64,000 nt of DNA from an uncultured Pelagibacteraceae bacterium (lineage in GTDB: Bacteria; Pseudomonadota; Alphaproteobacteria; Pelagibacterales; Pelagibacteraceae), in assembly GCA_902579285.1 (NCBI GenBank), contig CACHGA010000001.1, positions 186,001-250,000 on the forward strand, read 5' to 3'. The notes below the pieces were generated by a model, which made no database searches, was not told where the DNA came from, and saw only the letters and a list, made by a program, of their open reading frames with translations. Positions 16,809-27,524 of the stretch are shown piece after piece. Position 1 is the first letter of the stretch. Each line of letters opens with the position of its first letter. Position numbers and translations under genes: made by a program.

Positions 16809-17835
16809 AAGTATAATAAAAGCATTTAAGAAAGATGGTTTTGTTTTATCAGAACCAGATGTACTTTTAGATTCAGATTATATTATCGAAAGATCTGGGG
16901 AGAATTTTAGGAAGATAATGCTTACTTTTGAGGATGATGCTGGAAAAAGCATGTGTTTAAGACCAGATTTAACCGTTGCTTCATGTATTAAATATTTAAA
17001 AGATAATTCTAAAGCAAATTCAAAAATATATTATTCAGGTCAAGCTTATAGAAGGTCTCAAAGTTTAAACAAGGTTATCAACTATCAATTGGGTTTAGAG
17101 ATCTTTGGTTCAAAAAATAAATCTATTGATGATTTAAAAGTTCTAAAAACAATAACTAATTCGATAAATAAAATAAAAATTAAAAATATATCGATTAAAG
17201 TTGGTGATGTAAGTTTATTCAAACAATTAATCGAATCTTTAAAAATACCTGAAAGATGGAGAATGAGATTAAAAAGACACTTTTGGCGGCCACAATATTT
17301 CGAAGATTTACTTAATAGGCTTGAAACAAATTCTGACGTCGATCCTTCTACAGTCGAATTAGATAAGAAAAAGTTTTTTGAAATGAAGAATATTGATCAG
17401 AACAAAGAAGTTGCAAACCGAAAAGTTTCAGAAATCGTATCAAGATTCGATAGGAAGATAAAAGATCCAAGGTCATTTAAAGAAAATAAAAAAACAGTAA
17501 AAATTATTAAAGATTATTTAAAAATTAATTGTCCATTAAATAAATTAGAAAAAACATTAAATAATTTTATTAACAAAAACCAATTAAACAAAAGAGTTTT
17601 TAAAGACCTTTCAAGTTTGAAAAACTTATCAAAGTTAAATTCTAAAATAATTTTTTCTACAAATTTTGGTAGAGATATTGAGTACTATTCTGGAGTAGTA
17701 TTTGAGATATATAATTCTTCAAAAAAAGAGATAGCAAGAGGTGGTAGATACGATGGTTTATTAAAGAGCCTTGGATCTAAGAAAAATATTTCAGCAGTAG
17801 GTGCTGCAATAAATTTAAATAATCTAAAGATATGA
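16786..17835 (+). CDS. hisZ: ATP phosphoribosyltransferase regulatory subunit
   Basis: A 349-residue HisRS paralogue that lacks aminoacylation function and forms a complex with short-form HisG. The class II core is visible as LRPDLTVASCIKYL, YYSGQAYRRSQ and a late GGRYDGLLKSLG. It lies between hisS and hisG with overlaps on both sides (23 and 4 bases). HisZ is needed for histidine feedback control of the first histidine-pathway step when HisG is the short type. Confidence 0.9.
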   Translation: MKSKNYSESIIKAFKKDGFVLSEPDVLLDSDYIIERSGENFRKIMLTFEDDAGKSMCLRPDLTVASCIKYLKDNSKANSKIYYSGQAYRRSQSLNKVINYQLGLEIFGSKNKSIDDLKVLKTITNSINKIKIKNISIKVGDVSLFKQLIESLKIPERWRMRLKRHFWRPQYFEDLLNRLETNSDVDPSTVELDKKKFFEMKNIDQNKEVANRKVSEIVSRFDRKIKDPRSFKENKKTVKIIKDYLKINCPLNKLEKTLNNFINKNQLNKRVFKDLSSLKNLSKLNSKIIFSTNFGRDIEYYSGVVFEIYNSSKKEIARGGRYDGLLKSLGSKKNISAVGAAINLNNLKI

Positions 17836-18509
17836 AAAATTTAATAACTATTGGATTACCAAGTAAAGGAAGGCTAAAGGAAGGAGCAGTCCATTTTTTC
17901 AAAAAAAATAATTACGAACTTACTTCAAATGGTGGAGAAAGAAATTATTTTGCAAGTTTTGAAAAATATCCAAATATAAAAATTATATATTTACATGCTA
18001 AAGAAATTATTCAAAGACTAGGTGATGGTACACTTGATATAGGAATTTCAGGTTTAGATCTTTTAAATGAGTCGGCTACAAACTTGAAACGAAAAATAGA
18101 AGTAAAGAAAAAATTGGATTTTGGTTCAGCCAATGTTGTAGTTGCTATACCTAATGATTGGATTGATGTGCAAACTGTTGCTGACTTAGAAGAAGTATCC
18201 TTTGATTTTAGAGATAAAAAAAATACCAGATTGAGAGTTGCAACAAAATACCCAAATTTAACTAACAATTTTCTAGTCTCAAAAGGTGTTACCCAATACA
18301 AATTAGTTCCTAGTCTTGGAGCAACAGAAACTTACCCTTTTATTGGTTCTTCAGAAATTATTACTGATATCACCTCAACTGGAAAAACTTTAAAAGATAA
18401 TAATCTTAGAATTTTAAAAGATGGTTTGATTTTAAAGTCTCAAGCATGTGTTCTTTACTCAAAAAAAAAGGCTGCAAAATTGCAGCCCTTTTTAAATTCT
18501 TTGAAATAG
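17832..18509 (+). CDS. hisG: ATP phosphoribosyltransferase catalytic subunit, short form
   Basis: A 225-residue HisG without the C-terminal regulatory domain, matching the HisZ-dependent short class. It opens with IGLPSKGRLKEGAVHFF, has the DIGISGLDLL segment, and the phosphoribosyl-binding motif EIITDITSTGKTL. It catalyses the first committed step from ATP and PRPP. It overlaps hisZ by 4 bases (ATGA). Its last 15 codons contain an intrinsic terminator hairpin (separate entry). Confidence 0.94.
   Translation: MKNLITIGLPSKGRLKEGAVHFFKKNNYELTSNGGERNYFASFEKYPNIKIIYLHAKEIIQRLGDGTLDIGISGLDLLNESATNLKRKIEVKKKLDFGSANVVVAIPNDWIDVQTVADLEEVSFDFRDKKNTRLRVATKYPNLTNNFLVSKGVTQYKLVPSLGATETYPFIGSSEIITDITSTGKTLKDNNLRILKDGLILKSQACVLYSKKKAAKLQPFLNSLK
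18461..18493. terminator. Bidirectional intrinsic terminator within the hisG coding end
   Basis: An 8-bp perfect stem GGCTGCAA (18470-18477) / TTGCAGCC (18480-18487) is flanked by nine As on the left (18461-18469) and CTTTTT on the right (18488-18493). On the plus strand it gives a hairpin plus five Ts for the his operon. On the minus strand it gives a hairpin plus nine Ts for groEL, whose stop is at 18516. It is read as codons for KKKAAKLQPF in HisG. Confidence 0.8.
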
Positions 18510-18515
18510 TTAGGA

Positions 18516-20482
<1,967 letters not shown>

Positions 20483-20512
20483 GAAAACTCCTTTAATTTA
20501 TAATAATGAGAA

Positions 20513-20540
20513 ATATGGTATGTATTTAAAATATTTCAAG
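20513..20540 (-). promoter_or_regulatory. Sigma-32 (RpoH) heat-shock promoter of groES-groEL
   Basis: On the minus strand CTTGAAA (20540-20534) is followed after exactly 14 bases by ACCATAT (20519-20513). Against the RpoH consensus CTTGAAA-N13-14-CCCATNT only one base differs. No CIRCE inverted repeat is present in this leader, so control by RpoH rather than HrcA is the better reading. Confidence 0.75.
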
Positions 20541-20583
20541 TCTATGATAAAAAAAAAACTGTCAAAAAAACGTTGAATTTCCT

Positions 20584-21396
20584 ATGAAAATTAAAAAATT
20601 AGATCATTTATCAAGAATATATAAAGATTATGATGCATTTTTAATAGATTTATGGGGTGTAATGCATAATGGAATTAAACTTTACGCTTCAGCTTTAGAG
20701 GTCATTCAAAAATTAGATGAGAATAATAAAAAAATAATTTTTCTCTCAAATGCACCCAGACCCAACTATAAAGTTAAAGAATTTCTGAAAAAATTAAATA
20801 TGGAAGAGAAGTTCTTAAAAAATATACTTACATCGGGAGAGGCAGCTAGAAATTCTTTAAAAGAAAAAAAATTTGGTAAAAAGTTTTTTCATTTAGGACC
20901 ACCAAGAGATCAATCTTTATTTTTTGAGTTTAAAGAAAATAAAACTACTCTTGAAAATTGCGATTTTATTTTATGTACTGGCTTACTTGATGAAGAGGAG
21001 GAAAATTTAAAATTTTATGAAAATTTGCTTAAAAATTTTAAAAATAAAAAATTTATCTGTACTAATCCAGATCTAACTGTTCATAGGGGATCGGAGGAGG
21101 AATATTGTGCAGGAAAAATTGCACAAGTTTTTGAAAGTATAGGGGGCAGTGTAATATACTTCGGAAAACCTTATAAAGAAGTTTATCTTTCTTGTTTGGA
21201 TATGAGTCAAAAAACTTTAGTAATTGGCGACAACCTTAAAACAGACATTAAAGGCGCAAACAATATGAAATTAGACTCTATATTTATTACAGGTGGCGTT
21301 CATAAAGATAAAGCCACAAATGAAAAATTTATTAATGATTTATTAAAACAAAATGAAGTAGAATCTAATTTTTTCCAAAAAGAGTTAACTTGGTAA
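20584..21396 (+). CDS. HAD-superfamily class IIA phosphatase (TIGR01459-like)
   Basis: A 270-residue HAD hydrolase. Motif I is DLWGVMHNG (residues 22-30, nucleophile Asp22), motif II IIFLSNAPRP, and motif IV GDNLKTDIKGANNMKLDSIFITGG, as in NagD-like class IIA enzymes. Alphaproteobacterial members sit beside ribF, as here (it abuts ribF with no gap). The physiological substrate is unknown; a sugar or nucleotide phosphate is likely. Confidence 0.85.
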   Translation: MKIKKLDHLSRIYKDYDAFLIDLWGVMHNGIKLYASALEVIQKLDENNKKIIFLSNAPRPNYKVKEFLKKLNMEEKFLKNILTSGEAARNSLKEKKFGKKFFHLGPPRDQSLFFEFKENKTTLENCDFILCTGLLDEEEENLKFYENLLKNFKNKKFICTNPDLTVHRGSEEEYCAGKIAQVFESIGGSVIYFGKPYKEVYLSCLDMSQKTLVIGDNLKTDIKGANNMKLDSIFITGGVHKDKATNEKFINDLLKQNEVESNFFQKELTW

Positions 21397-22305
21397 ATGA
21401 AAATCTATAAAAATTTTAAAATAGAAAAAAAATTTCAAAATTCTGCAATTGCTATTGGAAATTTTGACGGCTTTCACTTAGGTCACCAGAAAGTTATTAA
21501 TCAAGGCAAATTAATTGCTAAAAAAAATAATCTTAAATTCGGTCTATTGGTGTTTCAACCATTACCAATTATGTTTTTTAACAAAAAATTAAAAAATTAT
21601 AGAATCGATTCATTAGACCAAAAGATTCTATCATCGAAAAAACATGGTTTTGATTTTTTAATTATTAAAAAGTTTGATAAAAAATTTTCAAGTATTTCCC
21701 CTGAAAATTTCATTAAAGAAATTATTTATAAAAAACTTAAAATTAAATTAATTTTTATAAGTAAAAATTTTAGATTCGGAAAAAATAGGGCTGGTGATGT
21801 GAAATTATTAAAAAAAAGAGAAGATTTTTTTAAATACAAAACTAGAACTATATCTCCTTTAAATAAAAAAAATTTAATAATTTCCTCAACACTAATTCGA
21901 AATAAAATTAAAAACGGTAAAATAGAATATGCCAATAAGCTTTTAGGAAGATCTTGGACAATAGAGGGCGTGGTCCAAAGAGGAGATAGAAGAGGAAGGG
22001 CAATTGGTTTTCCGACATGTAATATAGATATAAAAAATTATATAGTTCCAAAACTTGGAGTATATTCAGCTAAAATTCTTATAGGTAATAAAACAAAAAA
22101 AAAAGGCATTATAAATGTTGGATATAGACCAACATTTGGAAAGAAAAAATTAATTCTCGAGGCCCATATTTTTGGCTTTAATAAAAATATATATGATAAA
22201 AGAATTAAAATAATGCTAATTAAATTTATACGAGGTGAAAAAAAATTTAAAAACATTTTACAGTTAAAAAAGCAGATTAATAAAGATATAAAAGATGTAA
22301 AATAA
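21397..22305 (+). CDS. ribF: Bifunctional riboflavin kinase / FAD synthetase
   Basis: A 302-residue enzyme that phosphorylates riboflavin to FMN and adenylates FMN to FAD. The adenylyltransferase domain has AIGNFDGFHLGHQKVI (a HxGH motif, about residues 19-34) and the ISSTLIR motif near residue 165. The kinase domain starts about residue 185 with GDRRGRAIGFPTCNID. It is shorter in loops and very lysine-rich, like its neighbours. It lies in a tight HAD-ribF-ileS-lspA-bamF run. Confidence 0.92.
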   Translation: MKIYKNFKIEKKFQNSAIAIGNFDGFHLGHQKVINQGKLIAKKNNLKFGLLVFQPLPIMFFNKKLKNYRIDSLDQKILSSKKHGFDFLIIKKFDKKFSSISPENFIKEIIYKKLKIKLIFISKNFRFGKNRAGDVKLLKKREDFFKYKTRTISPLNKKNLIISSTLIRNKIKNGKIEYANKLLGRSWTIEGVVQRGDRRGRAIGFPTCNIDIKNYIVPKLGVYSAKILIGNKTKKKGIINVGYRPTFGKKKLILEAHIFGFNKNIYDKRIKIMLIKFIRGEKKFKNILQLKKQINKDIKDVK

Positions 22306-22310
22306 ATAAT

Positions 22311-25055
22311 ATGGCTGACAATAATTTAAATCTTCCCAAAACATCTTTTTCTATGAAGGCAAATCTACCTTCTAAGGAACCAAAAATATTGGAAACTTGG
22401 GATAAAATTAAACTCTACGAAAGATTACGAAAAAAATCTTTGGGCAAAACCAAATTTGTTCTTCACGATGGGCCCCCTTATGCAAATGGACATATACATA
22501 TGGGAACAGCGCTTAATAAAATTTTGAAAGACATTATTACAAAATTTCATCAAATGGATGACAAAGACTCAGTCTATGTTCCAGGTTGGGATTGCCACGG
22601 ATTGCCAATAGAGTGGAAAATTGAGGAACAATACAAAAAAAGAAAAAAGAACAAAGATGAAATACCTATCAAAGATTTTAGGAAAGAATGTAGAGAATTT
22701 GCAGAGAAGTGGATAGTAATCCATAAAAAAGAATTTAAAAGATTAGGCGTAATTGGTGATTGGGAAAATTATTATTCCACAATGAGTTATGATGCAGAAG
22801 CACAGATTGTAAGAGAACTTGGAAAATTTCTTAAAGAAGGAAGTCTTTACAGAGGCTTTAAGCCAGTATTATGGTCAACAGTTGAAAAGACAGCGCTAGC
22901 AGATGCAGAAGTAGAATATAAAGATCATAAGTCAAATACTATTTACGCAGGTTTTAATGTAAAAAAATCTGATAAAGATTATCTAAAGAATACATCTATT
23001 ATTATTTGGACTACAACGCCATGGACAATACCAGCAAATAAAGCTTTAGCTTATAATAAAGATATTGATTATGTAGTTTTAGATATTGGTAAAAATAAAA
23101 TTGTTGTTGCTGAAAAATTAATTAAATCAGTTATCGAAAGTTGTAATCTAGGGAGATACAAAATTTTAAAAACTTTTAAAGGAAGCGAATTCAAGAATAC
23201 TTTGTGTTCTCATCCATTTAAAAATTTAGGTTACGACCATCATGTGCCAATGCTAGATGCCGATTTTGTTACTTTAGATCAAGGTACTGGAATTGTTCAT
23301 TGTGCGCCTAGCCATGGACCTGACGATTTTAATTTGTGTTTAAAACACGGAATGAAAGCAATCGAAACAGTGAATAATGACGGTCTTTATACAAAAAATA
23401 TACCAATCTTCGAGGGAACCCATGTGTTTAAAGCAGATGAAATTATTATAAAAAATTTAAAAGAACAAAATAATCTTTTGGGAAACGGTAGTTTGTTACA
23501 TAGCTATCCTCATTCATGGAGATCTAAAGCACCATTAGTTCATCGAGCTACACCTCAGTGGTTTATATCGATGGAGAGTCATAAACTTAGAAAAAAGGCG
23601 ATCGACTCAATTGATAAGACAATATTTTACCCAGAAAAAGGGAAAGCTAGAATTAGATCAATGATCGAAACAAGGCCCGATTGGTGTATTTCAAGGCAGC
23701 GTTCTTGGGGAGTCCCTTTACCGATTTTTATTGATAAAAAAACAAATGAACCTTTAAGAGATCTTGAAGTAATTGAAAATATAGCAAAGATTTATGAGAA
23801 AGAGGGATCAGACTGTTGGTTTCATGATGATCCACAGAGGTTTCTTGGAAAAAAATACAATAAACAAAATTATATTAAATCAAATGACATTGTAGAGGTT
23901 TGGTTTGATAGTGGATCGACTCATTCATTTGTTTTGGAAAAGAGAGAAGATTTAAAATGGCCAGCATCAATGTATTTAGAGGGCTCTGACCAACACAGAG
24001 GTTGGTTTCACTCCTCTCTTTTAGAGTCTTGCGGAACCAGGGGTAGAGCTCCTTTTGAAAGTATACTTTCACACGGGTTTGTAGTGGATGGAAAAGGGAT
24101 GAAAATGTCTAAATCTGCCGGCAATATTATTTCACCCGATGAAATTTTAAAAAAATATGGTGCGGATATACTTAGACTTTGGGTTGCTTCTTCAGATTAT
24201 GCAGAGGATTTAAGAATAGATCACTCGATATTAGAACAACATGCTGAATCTTACAGAAAAATAAGAAATACTTTCAGATATATTTTAGGAAATCTAAGGG
24301 ATAATTATAGTCCACAAAATTTTAAGTCAATCAAAGTGGATGAGTTACCAGAGTTAGAACAAGTAATTTTGCATAAAATTTATTTTTTAAGTTTAGAAAT
24401 TAAAAATAGTTTAAAAGATTATAACTTTCATAAGCTTCAAAAGGAGTTGCTAAATTTTTGTACGCTTGATCTATCTTCATTTTATTTTGATATAAGAAAA
24501 GATACGTTATATTGTGATGAAGTAACTTCACAAAAAAGGAAGTCATGTGTAACTTTATTAAATATAATCCTTGAGTGTCTATTAAAATGGTATGCGCCAG
24601 TGTTATCGTTTACAACTGAGGAAATAACCGATTTATCAAATAAAAATAAGAAAATTAGCATCCACGAGGAAACTTTTTCTGACTTACCAGAAAATTGGCA
24701 AAATGAAATTCTATACAAAAAATGGGAAAAATTACTTTCTTTCAGACAACAAGTTAACATTGCTATAGAGGAAAAAAGAGCAAAAAAAATAATTGGCTCC
24801 AGTTTAGAAGCTGATGTAAGAATTTCTCTATCTAAAAAAGATCATGAAACTCTAAATAGTGTAGACGCAGAAGAGCTTTTTATTACATCTAATGTTACAA
24901 AAACTGTGCAAGATGATATAAAAGATAAGTTATTAGTATCAGTTAAAAAAGCCGACGGGACAAAGTGTGCAAGATGCTGGAAAATAGTAAAAAATATAAA
25001 TGAAAATAAATGTTCAAGAAATAAAATTTGCCCGTTACAAAATGTTAAAAAATAA
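22311..25055 (+). CDS. ileS: Isoleucyl-tRNA synthetase
   Basis: A 914-residue class I synthetase. HIGH appears as PPYANGHIHMGTA, KMSKS as GKGMKMSKSAGN, and the editing (CP1) domain carries TTTPWTIPANKA. The C-terminus has the CARCW zinc-finger start and a later C...C pair, as in bacterial type IleRS. The upstream gene ribF ends 5 bases before the ATG. The end overlaps the lspA start. Confidence 0.97.
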   Translation: MADNNLNLPKTSFSMKANLPSKEPKILETWDKIKLYERLRKKSLGKTKFVLHDGPPYANGHIHMGTALNKILKDIITKFHQMDDKDSVYVPGWDCHGLPIEWKIEEQYKKRKKNKDEIPIKDFRKECREFAEKWIVIHKKEFKRLGVIGDWENYYSTMSYDAEAQIVRELGKFLKEGSLYRGFKPVLWSTVEKTALADAEVEYKDHKSNTIYAGFNVKKSDKDYLKNTSIIIWTTTPWTIPANKALAYNKDIDYVVLDIGKNKIVVAEKLIKSVIESCNLGRYKILKTFKGSEFKNTLCSHPFKNLGYDHHVPMLDADFVTLDQGTGIVHCAPSHGPDDFNLCLKHGMKAIETVNNDGLYTKNIPIFEGTHVFKADEIIIKNLKEQNNLLGNGSLLHSYPHSWRSKAPLVHRATPQWFISMESHKLRKKAIDSIDKTIFYPEKGKARIRSMIETRPDWCISRQRSWGVPLPIFIDKKTNEPLRDLEVIENIAKIYEKEGSDCWFHDDPQRFLGKKYNKQNYIKSNDIVEVWFDSGSTHSFVLEKREDLKWPASMYLEGSDQHRGWFHSSLLESCGTRGRAPFESILSHGFVVDGKGMKMSKSAGNIISPDEILKKYGADILRLWVASSDYAEDLRIDHSILEQHAESYRKIRNTFRYILGNLRDNYSPQNFKSIKVDELPELEQVILHKIYFLSLEIKNSLKDYNFHKLQKELLNFCTLDLSSFYFDIRKDTLYCDEVTSQKRKSCVTLLNIILECLLKWYAPVLSFTTEEITDLSNKNKKISIHEETFSDLPENWQNEILYKKWEKLLSFRQQVNIAIEEKRAKKIIGSSLEADVRISLSKKDHETLNSVDAEELFITSNVTKTVQDDIKDKLLVSVKKADGTKCARCWKIVKNINENKCSRNKICPLQNVKK

Positions 25056-25533
25056 AATACAAGTAAAAAAATTCGATATAATTAGTCTGTTATTAATTCT
25101 AATATTTTTCGGAATTGATAGAATTTCAAAAATAAGCGTTATTAAAAGAATTCAATCAGAACAAGGAGACATTTTTTTAAATGACTTTATTAATATAACC
25201 CTAAATTGGAATCGCGGAATTGCCTTTGGCCTTTTAAGTTTAGACAAGAGTTTTTTATATCATTCAGTATCTGTGATAATTTTATTGATAATAGTTTATT
25301 TGGTATACCTCATGGTTATTTCTGATAACTCTGGAAAAGTAATAATATCTTTTATTTTGGGTGGAGCTTTAGGAAATATCTATGACAGACTAACCTATTT
25401 TGCTGTTCCTGATTTTATTGATTTCCACATAGGTTCAATACATTGGTTTACCTTTAATTTTGCAGACATTTTTATTACTCTTGGTATTTTTGCTATGGTT
25501 ATTAAAGAATTTGTATTAAAAAAAAGCACATGA
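25042..25533 (+). CDS. lspA: Lipoprotein signal peptidase II
   Basis: A 163-residue inner-membrane aspartic protease with four membrane segments. Conserved blocks: LNWNRGIAFGLL, GGALGNIYDRL (with the catalytic Asp region) and VPDFIDFHIG...FNFADIFI (second catalytic Asp). I choose the ATG at 25042; an ATG at 25000 would add 14 residues that overlap ileS further. It cleaves prolipoproteins such as the one encoded directly downstream, which starts within its stop codon region. Confidence 0.92.
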   Translation: MLKNKIQVKKFDIISLLLILIFFGIDRISKISVIKRIQSEQGDIFLNDFINITLNWNRGIAFGLLSLDKSFLYHSVSVIILLIIVYLVYLMVISDNSGKVIISFILGGALGNIYDRLTYFAVPDFIDFHIGSIHWFTFNFADIFITLGIFAMVIKEFVLKKST

Positions 25534-25829
25534 AATATTTTAAAATTATTCTAATTTTTTTAATTTTCGTTGGAGTCAATGGGTGTGGTAATTTTAGGGA
25601 TGCAGTGACTGGTCAAACAAAAAAAACGACTGATGAATTTTTAATTAAAAAAAAGGATCCATTAATATTACCACCCGATTACGATACTTTGCCAATTCCA
25701 AAAACAAAAAAAACTAGAGAGGCCAATTCTTCTTTAGAGTCAGCCATAAGTACTGCAAATAATTCAAAATCAGACTCAGAAGCATCTTCAAGTTTAGAAA
25801 ATATGATTTTGAGAGAATTAAGAAAATAA
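25530..25829 (+). CDS. bamF: Outer-membrane lipoprotein, BamF/DUF3035 family
   Basis: A 99-residue lipoprotein: hydrophobic signal of about 18 residues with lipobox VNGC (Cys19), then the family motif TDEFLIKKKDPLILPPDYDTLP. DUF3035 proteins are the BamF component of the outer-membrane beta-barrel assembly complex in Caulobacter. It overlaps lspA by 4 bases, a sensible pairing because LspA must process it. The Ser-rich tail is low complexity. Confidence 0.82.
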   Translation: MKYFKIILIFLIFVGVNGCGNFRDAVTGQTKKTTDEFLIKKKDPLILPPDYDTLPIPKTKKTREANSSLESAISTANNSKSDSEASSSLENMILRELRK

Positions 25830-25836
25830 AGTTAAC

Positions 25837-26958
25837 ATGGTCACTACAAATTCTATAGAGAACAAAGTTTTTGATGAAAATCCCAGTTTATTTAGATCTT
25901 TAAGCGATAAAAAAAAAAATAATTTTAATTTTAATGAAATTAAAAAATTTCAAAAATTTAAGACAGTTGTAATAATAGGAATGGGTGGTTCAATTCTTGG
26001 ATCAAAAGCTTTATACTCATTTCTAAGACACAAAATTAAAAAAAATTTTATATTCATTGATAATCTTGATTTTAAATTGTTAAAAAGCGTTAATATAAAA
26101 AAGAATGCCTCAAAATTTTTATTTATAATTATATCAAAATCCGGAAATACTACTGAAACTATACTAAATGCTGGATATTTTAAAAATTACTTGAAAAAAA
26201 ATAATGTAATTATAATATCAGAAAAAAAAAATAATTCTTTGTCAAACCTTGCTAAAAACAAAAATTTTTTTTTCATAAAACACAATCCACATATTGGTGG
26301 GCGTTACTCGATTTTTTCAGAAGTTGGCATGGTCCCAGCTTATCTGATGGGTCTTAACCCATATAAGATCAAAAAAAAACTCTTGCAATTTTATAAAAAC
26401 AAAAAAAATTTGGTTCTTTCAAAAAAAAATACCAAAAAATTATACCAAAAAAAAATTAAGACATTAGTTTTTTTTAATTATGTTCCTCGATTGAACGACT
26501 TTTTATTTTGGTGCCAACAACTTTTAGCGGAAAGTTTGGGAAAAAATAAAAAGGGATTTATGCCGGTTATTTCTAATGCACCGAAAGATCATCATAGTTT
26601 AATGCAATTATATTTAGATGGGCCAAAAGATAAATTTTTTTATGTTTTTAGTTCTAAAAACAATAATTATTTTAAATTTAATTCAAAAATTTTTGGAGAC
26701 AAAGTTAAGTTTTTAAATAAAAAAAACTATGAGCAAATTAAAAATTCGCAAAAAAAAGCATTCACAGAAGTTTTAAAAACAAGTAAAATTCCCTTTAGAG
26801 AGTTTAAAATAAATTCATTCGATGAAAAAACTATAGCAGATCTATTTCTTTTATTTATATTTGAAACTATTTTAATGGCAAAGTTAATGAAGGTAGACGC
26901 ATTCGACCAACCCGCGGTCGAAAAAGTTAAAATTTTAACAAAAAAGTTTTTGACCTAA
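25837..26958 (+). CDS. pgi: Glucose-6-phosphate isomerase, compact form
   Basis: A 373-residue double-SIS-domain protein with phosphoglucose isomerase motifs: GMGGSILGSKALYSFL, SKSGNTTET, GGRYSIFSEVGM, and the C-terminal DQPAVEKVK segment. It interconverts glucose-6-P and fructose-6-P. It is much shorter than the ~540-residue enterobacterial enzyme, missing mainly the N-terminal part and loops. Active-site motifs are intact, so it is a compact homologue rather than a fragment. It overlaps the convergent rsmD by 4 bases. Confidence 0.87.
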   Translation: MVTTNSIENKVFDENPSLFRSLSDKKKNNFNFNEIKKFQKFKTVVIIGMGGSILGSKALYSFLRHKIKKNFIFIDNLDFKLLKSVNIKKNASKFLFIIISKSGNTTETILNAGYFKNYLKKNNVIIISEKKNNSLSNLAKNKNFFFIKHNPHIGGRYSIFSEVGMVPAYLMGLNPYKIKKKLLQFYKNKKNLVLSKKNTKKLYQKKIKTLVFFNYVPRLNDFLFWCQQLLAESLGKNKKGFMPVISNAPKDHHSLMQLYLDGPKDKFFYVFSSKNNNYFKFNSKIFGDKVKFLNKKNYEQIKNSQKKAFTEVLKTSKIPFREFKINSFDEKTIADLFLLFIFETILMAKLMKVDAFDQPAVEKVKILTKKFLT

Positions 26959-27524
26959 CAAATTCTTCCAAAAAATATTTCTGATCGACCGTAAACTCTA
27001 TTTTCGATAATATTCAAATAATTTTGTAAATTATCGTTAGATTTCACTTCCCTGTGTATTATCAAAATATGTTTTTTGTCTAAAAGATCTTTTTTTTTAA
27101 TTACTTTCAAACAATTTATAAAACTTTTATCTTTGTAAGGTGGGTCTAAGAAAATTATATTGAATTTTTTATTATGTTCCAAAATTATATCATCAAAGAA
27201 TCTACTAATGTCTTTTGGGATAATTTTAGAATTTTTTGATAAATTAATATTATTAATATTTTTTTTTAAATTAAATAATGCATCTAAGTCTTTTTCAACA
27301 AAAATTACATTTGAAGCGCCTCTTGAAAGACACTCTATTCCAAAAGACCCCGATCCAGCATAAAGATCAAGAACATTTAAACTTTCAAAATCTATATCAA
27401 GAATATTAGAGTGAATAAGTATATTAAAAATATTCTCTCTTACACTGTCTTTTAGCGGTCTTGTTTTAATATTTTTTGTAAAATTAATCTTTTTATTCCT
27501 AAATTTACCACCAATGATCCTCAT
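26955..27524 (-). CDS. rsmD: 16S rRNA (guanine966-N2)-methyltransferase RsmD
   Basis: A 189-residue SAM-dependent methyltransferase: start MRIIGGKFRNKK, SAM loop VLDLYAGSGSFGIECLSRGA, and catalytic IIFLDPPYKDKS (DPPY). The ATG at 27524 overlaps the purD stop by 4 bases (ATGA). A longer in-frame start adds 7 residues inside purD and is not needed. Confidence 0.92.
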   Translation of the reverse strand: MRIIGGKFRNKKINFTKNIKTRPLKDSVRENIFNILIHSNILDIDFESLNVLDLYAGSGSFGIECLSRGASNVIFVEKDLDALFNLKKNINNINLSKNSKIIPKDISRFFDDIILEHNKKFNIIFLDPPYKDKSFINCLKVIKKKDLLDKKHILIIHREVKSNDNLQNYLNIIENRVYGRSEIFFGRIC

